Source: Corythucha ciliata
Lineage: Eukaryota > Arthropoda > Insecta > Hemiptera > Tingidae
Assembly (NCBI GenBank): GCA_038030265.1
Contig: CM075941.1
Span: 35,898,164-35,962,163, forward strand
Direction of reading: 5' to 3'
DNA length: 64,000 bases
In this document: in pieces, positions 1 through 12,843 of the stretch
Position numbering within the stretch: position 1 is the first letter of the stretch
Layout: the number at the start of each line of letters is the position of its first letter
Translations under genes and position numbers: made by a program
Notes under the pieces: model-generated
The model's input: the letters and a program-made list of their open reading frames with translations, nothing else
Told to the model about the DNA's origin: nothing
Databases searched by the model: none

Positions 1-1929
1 ATCGAAAGGCGGCTGGGGAATTAAAATACCCTCCACCTTCTCGTAAATCTTGAACTAGGGCTATTCCAGCACAAACTGTCTTTTTCCTATTGTGTAGAGT
101 GTCCTTTTAATAGTGGAGGCATTAAAGTTACGAAAGGAATGTTGTATACTTCTTTCCTATAAAGATAAAACTCGATGCAGCTCATGGAAAACAAGGACTT
201 TTCTTTCGATCTATAACTCAATTCTGCCATCTTATAGTATATTATGTAACTTTGTCCTACACCTCCAACTGTGCATTGTGGCGTGCATTTAATTGGCACG
301 TGAAGTACAGCTGAATTTATACGTTATCACATGGGTTTTCTTATTTGGCCAAAAAAGGGACGAGAAACATAAGAAGAGGAAAATACCAAATTGTTCAGAG
401 TTGTAATCATTGAAATTGAACGGTAATTGATATATGAATACGGCAATTATTGTGAACTCCATTCTCACATAGCTGACCAGGATGTGTACAATTTTTGAAG
501 TGATTCTTCCTCCTCGAGGAATAAAAAACAATTATTCATATCGTATTATTAAACGAAGAAAAAACCAGATTCCCATATTAAAGCGGCATTAATTCGTAAC
601 TTTGTAGATGTATAAATTTTCAGAGGCTTTCCACACCCTTTCCGGGGAATACTGGCCCTAAAGGATTAAGAGAAAGAGATAGAGCAAGAACCATCCCATT
701 AGAAGATTCAGACGTTTTCCAAGCTTTGTTCTAATTACCCCGCCTATCTCGAGTTCATTCCATTTGCTTTAGAGCAAGCAAATTGCTTTTATGATCTGCC
801 CCCACCCCAACCGGGACAAATTCTTATTTGATTTCGATTTATTTACGTTGCAGTATTAAGACAAACTTTTTTCTCGACGACTAAGTTTCAAGGCAAGCAC
901 CTGCTATGTTGTCTTCCCACCACTTGCCACTTTTTTGAAAATTCAGGAGAAAACACATTAAAATAGGAAAATGGTCCCCCGCCTTCGGAGTGTTCTCTTA
1001 TACCCATCATTATAATATTGAAAATATACTAATCCTTGACTCGGAGAAAATCCCCAACCATTAAACAGTCTTAACGAAAGTTTAACGTTTTTGCCTTTAA
1101 ACTTGTTTCTCTCCCACCTTATCAAAATGCAAAATACTTTTTTTCTGCCTTTTCCTTTCTCACTCTCACTCTCTCTCTCTCGTCTAGGGGGTTTTTAATA
1201 TTTTGTAGTTTGTGAAAAGACGAAGGGAGGCACCATCTGGAGAAAAAGCCTCTTTCCTCCCCCCTCCCCACTTCTTCAACCAGCACTGATTTCCCACACC
1301 ACGTCATCTTAATCTCAACCTTCTTGGCCATAGCACCCCTCCCCCTCTCCAGTACACTCAATTTTAATAATGGTATTTTAATTAAGTCTCACCCTATTTT
1401 CCTGGGATAAAAAGGACTTGAGCCTAATTGGGAAATCTTTATTGAAATAATCTTTCCCCCGTACATAGACGAGGCAAAAGCACCGTCTTGGCGTCAGCAA
1501 CGTGTTTTTTCCTCCACCTTCCCCCCAACGCACCGCATTTATGCTTGCGCAGCAAGACACTTTCATAAGTAAAGAAAAAAGTGGTCAACTTTGTTCGGCT
1601 ACTTTCTAGCATAGCCAATATCGATTAGCAGAGCCTAAAAAGCCCCCCCCCCCCCTGAACGGTCAATCAGCTTGATCTGAGCATTCTGAGCGATGGATTG
1701 AAGCGTAATTGATCGCTAGAACGGGAGTTGCCGAGTTGGGCGGCAGGTCAAGAGAAATAGCTGAGTTAGGGTTCGGTTAAAGAAAGGGTAGAAAAGGTTC
1801 AAGTCGAGATGGGCGACGGATTTAACTTGAATTTATCAGTTTCTTTTGCGACTCAGAGTTGCGAAGGGGACTATACATAGTTTTAAGAATTAGTCGAAAA
1901 AATGATGAATAAATGGGTGCCACTGTAAA
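1..1929. other. unassigned stretch
   Basis: No gene, RNA or repeat copy was recognised. Open frames are short and unsupported. The stretch contains a CT-rich simple-sequence patch near 1160-1185 and a run of 13 C at 1643-1655. It could be intron or intergenic DNA. Confidence 0.6.
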
Positions 1930-2345
1930 TACAGGGTGATTCAGGAGGAAATGCATATACTGAAGTATGTTGTAGTACTAAGTATTTGCGACCAAAATGA
2001 CATGAACACAGGGTCGCAAATGCTTTCCTTCTGAGATATGCGTACAATTGTGTTTTTTCATCGACTGCCTACTTTTTCTCCAAAAACTCGATTTTACGGC
2101 CCAACCGCTGGGCTTAGAAAAAAACTGTTGACGGTTTTGAAAAGACCACAAAATTTCACTTCAGAAAACAGTGTTTTGAACTGCTGTAAACGAACTCAGT
2201 GTTTTTTATGATTTTCCACAAATGGCGAAAGTGACTTCTTTTAAATTTCTCCTATAATTCAGCGACGATTTCTGCCGAATTTATAATGCCTCCGATATAG
2301 TCCCATTATCAGAAAAACATGTCCGTTCTGTGGGCTTTCCAATGA
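1930..2345. mobile_element. CAGGGTG-type dispersed element, copy 1
   Basis: Begins TACAGGGTGATTCAGGA and is colinear with 14137-14562. Shared words in order include TGTTGTAGTACTAAGTA, TTGCGACCAAAAT, ACACAGGGTCGCAAATG, TTTTGAAAAGA, CACTTCAGAAAA (CTTCAGAAAA in copy 2) and AAAACATGTCCGT. Divergence is moderate, so both are old copies. No coding capacity is seen. It is probably a non-autonomous DNA element; the right end is not defined in this copy. Confidence 0.75.
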
Positions 2346-2509
2346 CCTCCTCAAAATTGATGGTGGTCCATTTTTGAGAGAGATATCACAGATAGTATCC
2401 GAAAAAACAAGGTACAAACGTGCAAAATCAGTAAGTTTGGCCCACAAAATAAGCGTATTTGTGTTCCTTAAACGTGTTATTGTGCCTCATGAAAGGCAAT
2501 TATTGCTTG

Positions 2510-2622
2510 GAATTCAGTCCAAAAATATCACTTTAACGCAATAAATGACAAATCATCCCCCCTCCCACCGGGGGCTTTAACATGGTGGGGCGTGGGATTT
2601 GTGTTGTGTTTGGACTGAATTC
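2510..2622. mobile_element. small foldback element
   Basis: A perfect 14-bp inverted repeat, GAATTCAGTCCAAA (2510-2523) and TTTGGACTGAATTC (2609-2622), encloses further inverted similarity (ACAAATC with GATTTGT, CCCACC with GGTGGG). Total length is 113 bp, typical of a MITE or foldback. It abuts the left edge of a family A field. Confidence 0.65.
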
Positions 2623-4280
2623 GCGGCTAAAATGAAGAAAATACACCGTCCCCAGTTTCATTAGGTCCTTAGGCGCACTAATGTACTGATCGGCAATTTG
2701 CAACTTGCTGATGCGGCAAAAACCTAGAAAAAAGTGCTAAATACGTGGCTATAACTGCGAAAAAGCGCTGATTCTTGGTCTCACGATGAACTTCCAGATC
2801 GAAATAGAGAAAAAATCGTCGGTGCATGGCAGACGTTCCATTGAAATTGAGAAAAATCGCTAATTAGCTGATAAAGTTTAGGAAAAACTTTAATTCGCGG
2901 CTGAAATTGAGAAGACGCAAATCCGTAGCTTCTGAACGATTTGAGGCTCAAACTGAAAAACAGCGCTAATCCATAGCAGAAAGTAGAAAAAAATTGCTTG
3001 TGCAGGACTAAAATCTAAATCACTAATTAGCGCGGCTAAAAATGAAAAAAACGCAAATGCATAGCTTTTTTTCGAGGCTACAACTAAACAAAAAACGCTA
3101 ATCCACATCAAACACTGAAAGAAAAAATGCCAATGTGGGACTAATATGTAAAATAACGCAGGTATGATATTGAGAAATTCACTAATTAGCCCGGCGTAAA
3201 TAAAGAAAAAAACTAGTTCTCAGCTCGTTTTGGGAAAGGGCTATTTCTTGCTGAAACTGGAACTTAAAATAGAAACAACGGCTAATTTGGAGCTAAATTG
3301 AGGAAAATCACAAATTCGTGGAGTTTGTTACATTTATAAATTAAATACTCGCCTTCTGAGGGCATGTATCTGGCTAAAATTGAAAAAAATGGATATAAGT
3401 TTTAATGAAAACACTGATTCGCGGCTAGAACTGAGAAAAACTCTAATCTATAGCTAAAAGTGAAACAAAATTGCTAATGTGGCACTAAAATGTAAAAGAA
3501 CCTGCTAATTTGCTGATAATATTGAGAAAATCAATAATTATAGCCTGGCTAAAATTAAGAGAAAGGTTAATTTTCAACCTAAACTTTAAAAAGTGTGAAT
3601 CAAAGTGCTGGTAAAAATGGAAAAATCGCCAATTTGCAGCTGACATATCGGCAAAACGCTAAGTCGTGGCTAAAATTAACAAAATTCGCTGAATCACGGG
3701 TTAGAAACGCTACTACGTTGCTAAAATCAAGAAAAATCGCTAACTCACGGCTAGAATTGAGAAAAATTCCAATTTTCGTCAAAAATGGAAAATACTCCAA
3801 TTCGAGGCTTTCGTAGGCAAGTTTGAGGTTAAAATTTGGCGAAACCGCCAATTTAGGGATTTGGGGAAAAAACCCGCTTTGCGGATAAAAAAGAGAAAAA
3901 TCGCTATTCCATGGTGTATGGTGAACAAAAAATGTTAATTTGTATGGCAATTATTTATATTAACCCGCTATTTTGCGGCTAATATGAGGAAACCACTTAA
4001 TAAAAACGCTAATTTTTAGCTCAATTAACTGAGTGAAGTGCTAATTCCTTGGTCCCTGCTTAAACAAAGTAGAAAGACCTCCTAAATTTTCAGCTAAAAT
4101 GGAGAAAAACGCTACTTTGCTGGTAAAGTTGAGGAAAAGCGCGAATTTTTGTCTACTGGGGGCGGGGGGGTTAACCCGCTAATCCGCAACTGAAGTTGAG
4201 AAACACGTTACACGCGGTCAAAATTGAGAAAAGTGCTAATTTGATGGAAAAGTTGACAAAAAGGCGTCCAGGTGGTATAT
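2622..4280 (+). repeat. family A field 1 (degenerate ~30-bp units)
   Basis: Dozens of degenerate units approximating CGGCTAAAATTGAGAAAAA followed by CGCTAATTCG, spaced about 30-33 bp. The field is colinear with 27775-29930. Both carry a head landmark with GGTCCTTAGGCGCACTAATG-like sequence (2666 onward), a mid landmark TTAGAAACGCTACTAC (about 3702) and a right-hand landmark with a G-rich tract, then AACCCGC or AGCCCGC, then AAAGTTGACAAAAAG (4150-4265). It is therefore a copy of one long element and not a free satellite. No coding is supported. Confidence 0.85.
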
Positions 4281-4484
4281 GTTGTTGTCTCTCCACAATA
4301 ATTGTTTTTACGAGCTTATTATTAATCTATATCATTCACGTTTGTGATCACTTTATTTTTATTTATCGGCATTTCGTTAAATAAAAAAAACAAACCCATT
4401 CATACCTGGCGCCACCCGCCCATTTCATACTGATTCATTTCATACAGATTTTCGAGAAGTTATCGAACCGATTTGGAAAATCGG

Positions 4485-4582
4485 GATTTTTAGGGAAATT
4501 TGAAGAAATCTGGCGGGACAATTCTGCGATCTTCGAAATTGGGACAATCCCGATTTTTCGGGACGTCTGGCAACCCTACTGA
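4485..4582. repeat. GGGACAATCCCG-type repeat, probable element terminus
   Basis: Contains alternating versions of AATCGGGATTTTT and GGGACAATCCCGATTTTTCG and ends with GGGACGTCTGGCAACCCTA. The internal short inverted and direct similarity suggests the end of a non-autonomous element. No second copy was found in the window, so the call rests on internal structure alone. Confidence 0.35.
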
Positions 4583-5007
4583 AAGATGCCCGGCAAAAGA
4601 AGGAGAGTCCCACCATCTCCGTACCGACTTCCTGCTCGAATTAGTTACCAGCGAAATTCAGGGAGCAGTCGACAATGATACAGCAGCCATGACCGAGGCT
4701 CTCCGAGATGACGGAGAACTTGTCCCGATGGAAAGTGAGCGTGAGGCAGGACCCACTCAAGCAATTGGCCCCCTTCCTCATTTTCTTCATTCCTATTACG
4801 GTTCGTATTGTTATTTTGCAAGACCTTCTGAGAATATTCCAGCCCAAGAGGGTCAATCGACCACCAATTACTGCCGTATGCACCTTGACAATAATTTAAG
4901 TTTTAAGTGGAGCAAATATTCGATGAAGTCATCATTTCCTTCCAAAGTTCTTTTTTTGTTTCCACACCAAAATGCAAAACAAATTTGGAGATAACAGATA
5001 TGGCCGG

Positions 5008-5150
5008 TCGTCCTCTGGAAGCGTTTTCGAGCGGCGTTACAACGAGCGTACATCCAAAAAGGCTTAAATTGAATTCGATGTCATATTCAATTTGATCCTT
5101 CGGGATGTACGCACGTTGTAGAGCCGCTCGAAAACGCTTCCAGTGGACGA
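5008..5150. mobile_element. short palindromic element (48-bp arms)
   Basis: The arm at 5008-5055 is the inverted complement of 5103-5150 with about four mismatches; the shared core is GGAAGCGTTTTCGAGCGGC. The 47-bp loop carries a second, smaller inverted repeat (AAATTGAAT with ATTCAATTT). This is MITE-like and could fold into a long hairpin if transcribed. Confidence 0.8.
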
Positions 5151-5169
5151 CTGACCTAATGGAATGTAG

Positions 5170-5362
5170 GAAGCCTCAAGGCATATAACAAGCTACCTTG
5201 GCTCAAGGAACGATTTTTACCTCAAGGTCAAGTGAAGTAGAGGTAGCCTTCAACACGAGGAAGTTTCATAAATACGAAAACTTGTCAAGAATAAAGGCTT
5301 CTCAAGGACGCCTTGACTCAAGGAAGCTTCAAGGAACGTTCATAAATACGGGCCTTCTCGAC
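5170..5362. repeat. CTCAAGGA-rich element
   Basis: Words based on CTCAAGGAACG, CTCAAGGACGCC and CTCAAGGAAGCTTC recur in degenerate form, and CATAAATACG occurs twice (near 5269 and 5342). The right edge reads GTTCATAAATACGGGCC; its complement GGCCCGTATTTATGAAC resembles the left edge of the element at 57735 (GGGCCGTATTCAGAAAC). Probably a non-autonomous transposon. Confidence 0.45.
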
Positions 5363-6084
5363 AGATCTCGGTCGGGCCTTTCACTCATAATTCGTATTTT
5401 TTTCCAATACATAACTTTTCTTAAGCTATTTCTCCACTTGTGCGCTTTCGTCTTCCTCTTTCAATTCAACACGCCTTTTCAACTTTCAAAATTGCATGCG
5501 TCTATCTAAGCTATGCACGCAATTTCTGATATCCTTCCACAGTGGCGGATCTAGGATTTTATCTTGGGAGGGGTTCCACCACAAATCTGATAAACTCTTT
5601 CTTCTTTTGAAACAATGTTCTAGCCATTAGCATAAGGAGAATTGTTAAGTTCCGGGCTTTATTTTTAAAGTGATCATGATGCCCGCGGGGTATAGGCATC
5701 CCACGATTGCGCCAAAGTTTGAAGCCATTTGGTCTGACCAACCCCGACAGCGTCCATGACCTCACGAATAGCCGATAGCACGATTAGTAAGATTATAAGC
5801 GCCAAGCATTGTGTTTGAAATTTCTGGTACTAAAGCCCCGCAGATCATAATGAATACCCAAAATATTGGAAGTTCCATGGCCTAATATCCACGGAAATGT
5901 GAATTTCTTGTCTTAATTCTCTCGAAAATGGAAGTTTAGGGTCTTAATTATATTAATTTTAGCAAAATTGCAAGTTTTGGGGCCTTTTACCTGGCAGCGA
6001 AACTCTGGCTAACCGGTCTTAGAGCAAAATCTGACAAATTCTCATAAAATAGTAAGTTTTCTGACTGGATATCCACGCGATGGC
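5363..6084. other. unassigned stretch
   Basis: No gene or RNA recognised. From about 5860 a few loose words resembling AATTTTAGCAAAATTG and GGTCTTAATT suggest very degenerate repeat DNA leading into the adjacent family A field. Confidence 0.5.
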
Positions 6085-7215
6085 CGATGGACATTTATGG
6101 GTTTTAATTTCGGTGAATGTACCAGTTCAGAGTCTTTATAATACAAGCAAATTAATGCGTTTCCTCTATTCTAGCTGCGAACAAGCGGTGTTTGTCAAAT
6201 TGCTCCGTAAATTAGCGTTCGTTTCCATTTTAGAAGCGAATGAGCGATTTGTCTCTATTTTAGCCTGGAATTAGCGCGCGGTCTTTCTCAGTTTTAGCCG
6301 TGAATTAGTGGGTCTTATCAAACGTATCCGACAAATAAGCGTTTCCCCCTCAATTTCAGCAGCGTGTTTCCGACTTTTCACCATTTTAGCCTAGAATTAG
6401 CGTTTTTCTTCACTTCTCAGTCATGTGGATTAGCGATTTTTCATCTCTATTGCCGCAAATTAGCGCTATTTCTCAATTTTTTCCCGCGAGATATTCCCTA
6501 GTTTCAGTTGCGAATTATATATTAATTTTACCCGCGAGTGGGCCTCTTAATCCGCGAATTACATATCGTTTTTCTCCATTTTATAGCTGTGAATGGGAGT
6601 TTCTTGTCAACGTATGCCGCGAAATAACGCATTTCCACAATTATAGCAGCGAATAAACTTTAATTCTCAATTTTAATGAGGAATAAGCGGCTTTTCTCTG
6701 TTGTTTTAACTGTGAGAGAGCGTGTTTCTGTGACGTAGCGTTTTCCTCAATTTTGGCAGCGCTTTTTTCACTATTTTTGGCGTGACTTAACACTATTTCT
6801 CACCGTAGCCGCCAAATGTTTTTTTAATTTTGCCGGTGAACTGCGAATTAGTGGATTTTCTAAAAATTGATCCACGAATCAGCGACTTCCTTTATTTCAC
6901 TTGCTATAATACGCGCTTTTTGCCGCGAATTGAACCTTATCTCTATTTTCAGACGCGGATAAGCGTTTAATTCCCATTTTAGGTGGGAAGTAATTAGCAA
7001 TTTTCTTAGTTGTAGCCGTAAATTAGGAGGTTCTCTAAATTTTCGCCACGAATTAGTGATTTTTTCATGTTATCTATATGGAATTAGCGCTTTTACCTAA
7101 TTTCAGTCCCGATGTTACCTCGAAAAATCGCTGGAATGGGCGTTTTTTCAATATTAGTTGAGGCTTCTGTGTGATTGATTGCTGTTTTTACTTATAGCTG
7201 CGAATTGAAGGTCAA
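6085..7215 (-). repeat. family A field 2, reverse orientation
   Basis: Read on the + strand the unit is CGAATTAGCG, then TTTTTCTC, then AATTTTAGCCG: the complement of the unit at 2622-4280, with the same roughly 30-bp spacing. Units are strongly diverged. Short frames in this field are by-products of the repeat. Confidence 0.8.
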
Positions 7216-10200
7216 AGCATCATCGGTGCAGCTCCCTAGTCAACAATCCACATTCTATAGTAGGCACCATCTTCTTACGGGGGGTTGAAACCCTCAAAAT
7301 CCTCCCCGTAAATCCAGCACTGTCCTTCGTCTGGCATTCGTCACGTTCAACACACAATGCGCTGTAACGCATGTCTCAGACGCACGCGAAAAGGCACAAG
7401 TGGAGACATAGCTTTATGAATACACTATCCATATATTTACTTTTCAAGTAAATCACAATTAAAATAAAAAAAATGATAGTGGGGTGAGGAGGAGGAATCC
7501 TGTAACAGGCGTTTCGAAAGACAAATGACCGGGCGAAGATGCAGCTTTTTCGTCCTCTCCCCATGTCTCCCCACCCCCCACCCCCATCACTATCGTTACC
7601 ATCAAGAGAGTTTTTTGGACTGTAGATTTATCTTTGGTTTTTGCTCGTTCAAGAGAAAGCGAAATGAGCACACACCCAAGAGCTTGTGGGTGTTGGTGGC
7701 GAAGAGGGACGCCGGTTTTGTAGAAGGAGGGGAAGAGATTCTAAGGGTGGCGGAGGATCCATCATATGCTAATATAGTGGGAGAGGCTCGTAAGTCAACC
7801 GATGTCACGAACAGAGGAGTATCCTCCTCTTGAGGAGGCTCTCGTCGTCACGACCACTGCAAAAACAGTCGACGATAATCGTCATTAACTCTTCAGAAGG
7901 ATTTCGTCGTCTTTAAGTGGGAATAGGAAGAGGTGGAGGGTCGTCCTTGCATCGGCCCTTTCCCTTTGAAATTCAAAGGCACGAAAGATTACTGTCTAGG
8001 ACGACACCAAAATATTAAAAAAAATAAACCCACTTGAAAAAGGTGGAGCTGACAACATGGAAAAAAATGGTTTTCGAAAGAGTAGTATGTATGCACTAGT
8101 GTATTCTTTCTCCCTTTTGTTTACTTTCAATATTATTTGGATTCCTTATTCTGCCGAGCCATCCTGTCGCCTCCAGATGTCTCGTCGAATTCGGAGACCG
8201 GGTGCAATACTGCGGGGAAATAAAATAAAAAAATGGAACTCAGACACAGGCAAGCACAATTAAAAAACGGGTGAAACTAAACGATACGCACAAAGCCATA
8301 CTTTGTTGCTGTGTTGAGCCTGGTTTTCGGGGGAAACCTTCCACGGTATGTCGCCCCGCGAGTCGGGTGATTTATAATTTTAAGTCTAACAAATTGAGTG
8401 CATACTCAGGGACTACTTCTTAATAATACATTAAAACAATTATAATAATATATGTATACAAAAACAAAATTTGTGGATGCCAAACAAATACTGTTTAATA
8501 CATGTATATTTCTCTAATTATATATTTGAGCATCTTTTTTGCCTTATACGGAGTTGCATTCCAGCTTGCACTCTACGTTTTAAAGTTCAAACCGAACGAA
8601 AATATTAATAAAAACCTTTAAACCTAATAGATTTTGTGGGGCATGAAAGAGAATATCTCACCACCAGAAATTTGTGTGATAACCGCTTTCAAACACGAAT
8701 GATAAAGCCTTCAACCACAAACCCTGTCAGAAACGACAACTCTCTACTCCAAGGCGCTTTACCCTGCAAATCACCTATCAGCGGGCGAGCCCCAGCCGAT
8801 AATTCGAATTTACATATTAATTACTAGTTAGGAACCTTTCACGAAGCAAACTGTGGCAGGTTTTGAAACCAATTAACTGCCAATTAAACTTTGGTCGTAT
8901 TAGAAGGGCCAATAAGGGGAAGCGCGCAATCTTTCCATTCGCAGAGAAAAATGAAAGAAGCGCCATAAACTCTTAAAAATAAACCATCCTTTCGACTTTA
9001 TTATGCCATTGCACATTTTAGAGTTCTTGATCAACGCGAGCGGGAGCAGTGGTGGGACGAAGAAAAAAAACTTTGGTAGGATTTGAAAAGAACTGGTGAG
9101 AACTGAAGAGGAATCAAATTAAAAAAAGATTTAATCAAATTAACGGAGTTTATTAAGTTAGCAGGGTGTCTTTCTATTCAGAATTAGAAACTTCAAAAAT
9201 ACGATTTGGAACTTCTTTTTCTCTTCGTCGACCTTTTTTTTTTTTTTTTAAGGGAAGGTGTCGCCATGCAAACCTTTAATTAGTTTATCAATACTCCCTT
9301 GCCAACTTTTTAATTTCTCTTCTCCTTTCACTGTCGCCCATCGAGCCTCGAAGCCTTTTGTGCGCCAACTTATGTCTGTGACTTGATGAATTTCAACTAT
9401 ACGTATATACATTCAGCGGCCGTTTTTAAGGAAGGGTATTTAGTAATATGTTGATTGATAAGCCGAAACCATTTATAACTGATGATGATAATGAAAGGGG
9501 AAAGGAGTTTTTCGAGTTATAATAAAGAGAGTATTTCCTGCGGAATGGCTCAGCACAAAGGAAAGGGAGAAAATTTTGCACCCCTCCTGCTCATACATAA
9601 AGTCATCATGCTACCTCATTACAACCATATCGGACTAGATGAAGGATGGTGTTTACTGGACGGAGCTCTGTTTCCTCACAAACGCCATTTGTGAAGGGAT
9701 GAGCCGAGTGGAGGGTGATGAAAGTGTGATGGGAACGGGAAAGGGGGAAACATTCGAGTCGGTTCCAGGATTAATGCCGTATGACATACCAAATGGACCG
9801 TTGCTCCGTTTATATCGGTGGTCAACAGCGACGATTGTCAAAAACTTGGGGATTTATGAGACTAGTTTTTTTCCTGTTAAGAAGCGGTGGGGGAAGCTAG
9901 AAACCAAAGATACAAAAAAAAAAGTATATTTGTATTGGTTCTGTTGTTTGTTTGTTTGTTTGCGCGTATGTTTATTTTTTATTTCTGAGCTCAATAAGTT
10001 TTCATGTCACCGGGTCGAATAAGAGTTCATTACAAGTTTTATGGGGAAGTCATTTAGAATCGCCAACCGCTATTAGCATCATGTTTTAACCATAAAGTAA
10101 TTAATAGGCTCGGCTCGATCCTCAGTTGGTTATGAAATATTCAACGGAGGCTCCCTCACTCGCTCACCGTCTTTTTCACTTAAATCTCTCTATTCATCTT

Positions 10201-11530
10201 CCGAGAGTAACGTCACAAGTGAATGGAGCGACTACTTTACCGACATACTGATGAGATACACTTGAGAAGTAGACTTACAAAAAAAAATCACGATTTCTTA
10301 CATTCTAGTCATGGAAATTATAAAAATGAAAGAAAACTGGGAACGGGGAGAATTCTGGTTACTCTCCTACCCAACAACTCTCTTTAAAAAGCACGGCTCG
10401 AACAAAGAACGAATCTCAAGCTGATTCCTAATCTTTGTCGCTCCCTAAAAACATGAAAGGGACGAATATCGAAGTCTTAACATCCAATATCAAGCAATCC
10501 CAGTCGAACATACAAGTCTTTGCTCATTCCATCACCCTCTTCCATTCCTACACCAACATCATTGTCTTTAAAGACCGAGACCTCCATTTGCATTTAGTTA
10601 GCATACTAGTTGATCCCTATTGCTCCGTAACCCCCACGCCACCTCTTCCTATCGTTCAAAAAGCAACTGGATGGGGCGGGGTGGTAGCTTTTCTCTAAAC
10701 TTTATTTGCGGCTTCTTGATTCCTAAAAGCTTTCCCAAATGAAACGAACGACTTTATTAGAGCCGGAGAAGGTAATCTGCATACGTCCTTACCTTATTCC
10801 ACCGGCTCCCTTTTCTTGGCTTTCGGTTTTCTTTGGTCTTCCGGGCGAAGGGTCGCCCTTCACCTACTCCTTTCCCATCTCCTTCGGTCTTTCACCGGAG
10901 GAAATTAAAGAATATTCCTGAAGGTTCTTTGCTTTATTAAACCTTAGGACCTCATTTCTTATTTAGGTTTAATCCGAGAGGATGAAGCGAAGGGATGAGA
11001 GAGATAAATTTGAAGTTCTTAGAATTGTGAAACTTTCATAGAAAGCAATACTAAAAAAACACATCTCTTGATGAAAAATATAAACTGCATGACTTAACTT
11101 CTAAATTATTTTGTGCACTTTTTTCTTCTCAGAAATAAATAGGTATAGGTAAATAAATGTTTAAAAAAAAAAATTTGCATTGTCACGGATATTCCGCTAT
11201 GGAACTTCCGATTTCCTGGGTATTCGTCAGGCTCTGATGGCCGCTCTGAGCTCTGTCAGGGTCGACTAGCCTGTTGGACGCTCTGACACGAAAAATATCC
11301 CAAAAATTGCAAATTTTCTTAAACGAAGGCTTGCAATTTGAGAGAGATATTTGTCAAGATATGGGCGCAGTCGGGGTCAGCTAGCCCAGGGGTCCCCGAC
11401 CAAAATAAATTGGCCTTGAAACTTGCTATTTCGCAATTCGTAATTTCACAAAATCGTCCCTTCTCCCGGTAGAAACATTAAATTTCGCATAACAGTTGTG
11501 CTACCTTCTCCACCAACCTGCACAAATTTC
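7216..11530. other. unassigned stretch
   Basis: About 4.3 kb with no recognised gene, RNA or element copy. It includes a run of 16 T at 9234-9249 and AT-rich sequence around 8400-8520. The longest frame (9639-10022 on +) has no recognisable domain. Plausible as intron or intergenic DNA. Confidence 0.55.
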
Positions 11531-11543
11531 TTGCGAACGCTTT

Positions 11544-11585
11544 TGGGGTGCACTGATGCGCACTACTGCGCCCTGGTGCACCCCA
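11544..11585. repeat. short inverted repeat (hairpin)
   Basis: TGGGGTGCAC (11544-11553) is the exact inverted complement of GTGCACCCCA (11576-11585). Partial outer pairing is also seen (GCGAAC at 11533 with GTTCGC at 11592). It may be the core of a small palindromic element. Confidence 0.6.
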
Positions 11586-11751
11586 GAGCAGGTTCGCGAA
11601 CAGAGCTAATTTCCCAAGATGATCCTGTTTTCACAAGCTCACGTTGCACCTATCAACTATCAACTAGAAGGACTTAACACTTGCTTTCGGGGCGTTGCAG
11701 CGTGAGAGGACTGATCCAATCGGAGCGCAAGCTACCTTTCCAGCTTAAGGT

Positions 11752-12005
11752 GGGTTTACACGCTCATGCCATTAGCTCAAACCGGCTTGCGCAAGCCAGT
11801 TTGCATAGTTATATCGTTGCGTGTAAACGTAGTTTGCGCAAGCCATTTGGTTTGCACAAGCAAAAAAATTTGGCTTGTGCGATATCTGTTCCCGACAGAT
11901 AATTGGCTTAAGGTTTGAGCTTGGCATGAGTGAAGTTTGAGCGTGTGAACGCGGTTCAAGCCAAACCCACGCTTTCGCGCAGGCGCATCCGTTCTCTTCG
12001 GGAGT
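11752..12005. repeat. GCTTGCGCAAGCC-rich element
   Basis: Begins GGTGGGTTTACACGCTCATG, and the far side carries the loose complement region GCATGAGTGAAGTTTGAGCG followed by GTGTGAACGCG. GCGCAAGCC recurs with variants (GCACAAGC, GCTTGTGC). Looks like an old non-autonomous element with subterminal short repeats; no second copy in the window. Confidence 0.4.
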
Positions 12006-12739
12006 GTGAATCACATTTTCAACCTTTCCCCAACCCCTTCATTACTTTGGAGCAAGGTTCATGTTCCTGGCTTTTTTCGTGAAACTCTCGCGATTTTGCG
12101 TTCCTTTTGCTTGGCGATGCAGGACGAAAAAGAATTCCTGTGCGAGTTCATTAAGCTTTACAAGTATTTACGTTGTTTGAGAAAACTAAGTCGAAGGGGT
12201 ACAGTGACCGCAATGTAAAATCGCAAGCTTACACATCGCAAACATGGAGCTCGTGAACGGGCCTTTAAAATACATTAGTTCCTATAAAGCAATGCACACA
12301 TGCGGTTTTTCTAGTCGCGGCACCGCTTATAAGTAGTTGGAGGGAACTCGAATTTCCAAATCTATATCCACTCGATTAACGCTCTTTACACTCATTAGAG
12401 ATGAATTGGCGTTGGTATAGCCAAAGCTACATATATTGGGATATATTAGCCCTTACAATATTGTAAATTAGTTAGTGATAAGGATTTTTCTTCGGGTCAA
12501 ACGTGGTTTAAAAGGTACAAAAAGCTTCATCAGAGCTTCACACTTTGTGTGTTAAAAGAGGTCTCTGTTGCATTTTTCAATGCCATGAATTGGTGTTGCT
12601 AGGCAAAATGTGCCGCAAATCGACGGCTGCCGCGGTAGCACCGCAGCTTAAAAAAACGCAAGTGTGCACCGGGCCTTACGTGTATAGGCGTCGCTTTCCT
12701 AGCCCCACCTATATGTCAGATTCACGCTACGCCAGGGTA

Positions 12740-12843
12740 TAGTGATGCACGAGACCGAGACGAGACCATCATTTCTGGAGCGAGACCGAGACCAAGTTTT
12801 CTGGTCTCGAGCCGAGACCGAGACTGGTCTCTGTCTCGGAATT
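12740..12843 (+). repeat. GAGACC simple-repeat element with TAGTGATGC head
   Basis: TAGTGATGC is followed by about 95 bp dominated by CGAGACCGAGACC and its complement GGTCTCG. The same head word, in complement (GCATCACTA, 63026-63034), bounds a CAAGACCAAGAC array at 62855-63025. The shared head with different six-base bodies suggests a mobile or exchange-prone unit and not a free microsatellite. Confidence 0.55.

Noticed and set aside
2622..4280. Possible CRISPR-like array because of regular ~30-bp spacing
   Set aside because: Units are contiguous and degenerate with no constant repeat plus unique spacer pattern, in an animal genome, and dispersed at many sites.
4500..4994. 164-codon frame on the + strand
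   Set aside because: It begins inside a repeat terminus at a TTG, has no recognised domain and runs across sequence of mixed composition. Only the inner patch is mentioned as a weak exon candidate.
7525..7833. 102-codon + strand frame with overlapping minus-strand frames
   Set aside because: Frames overlap on both strands with no domain or codon signal; typical of non-coding DNA.
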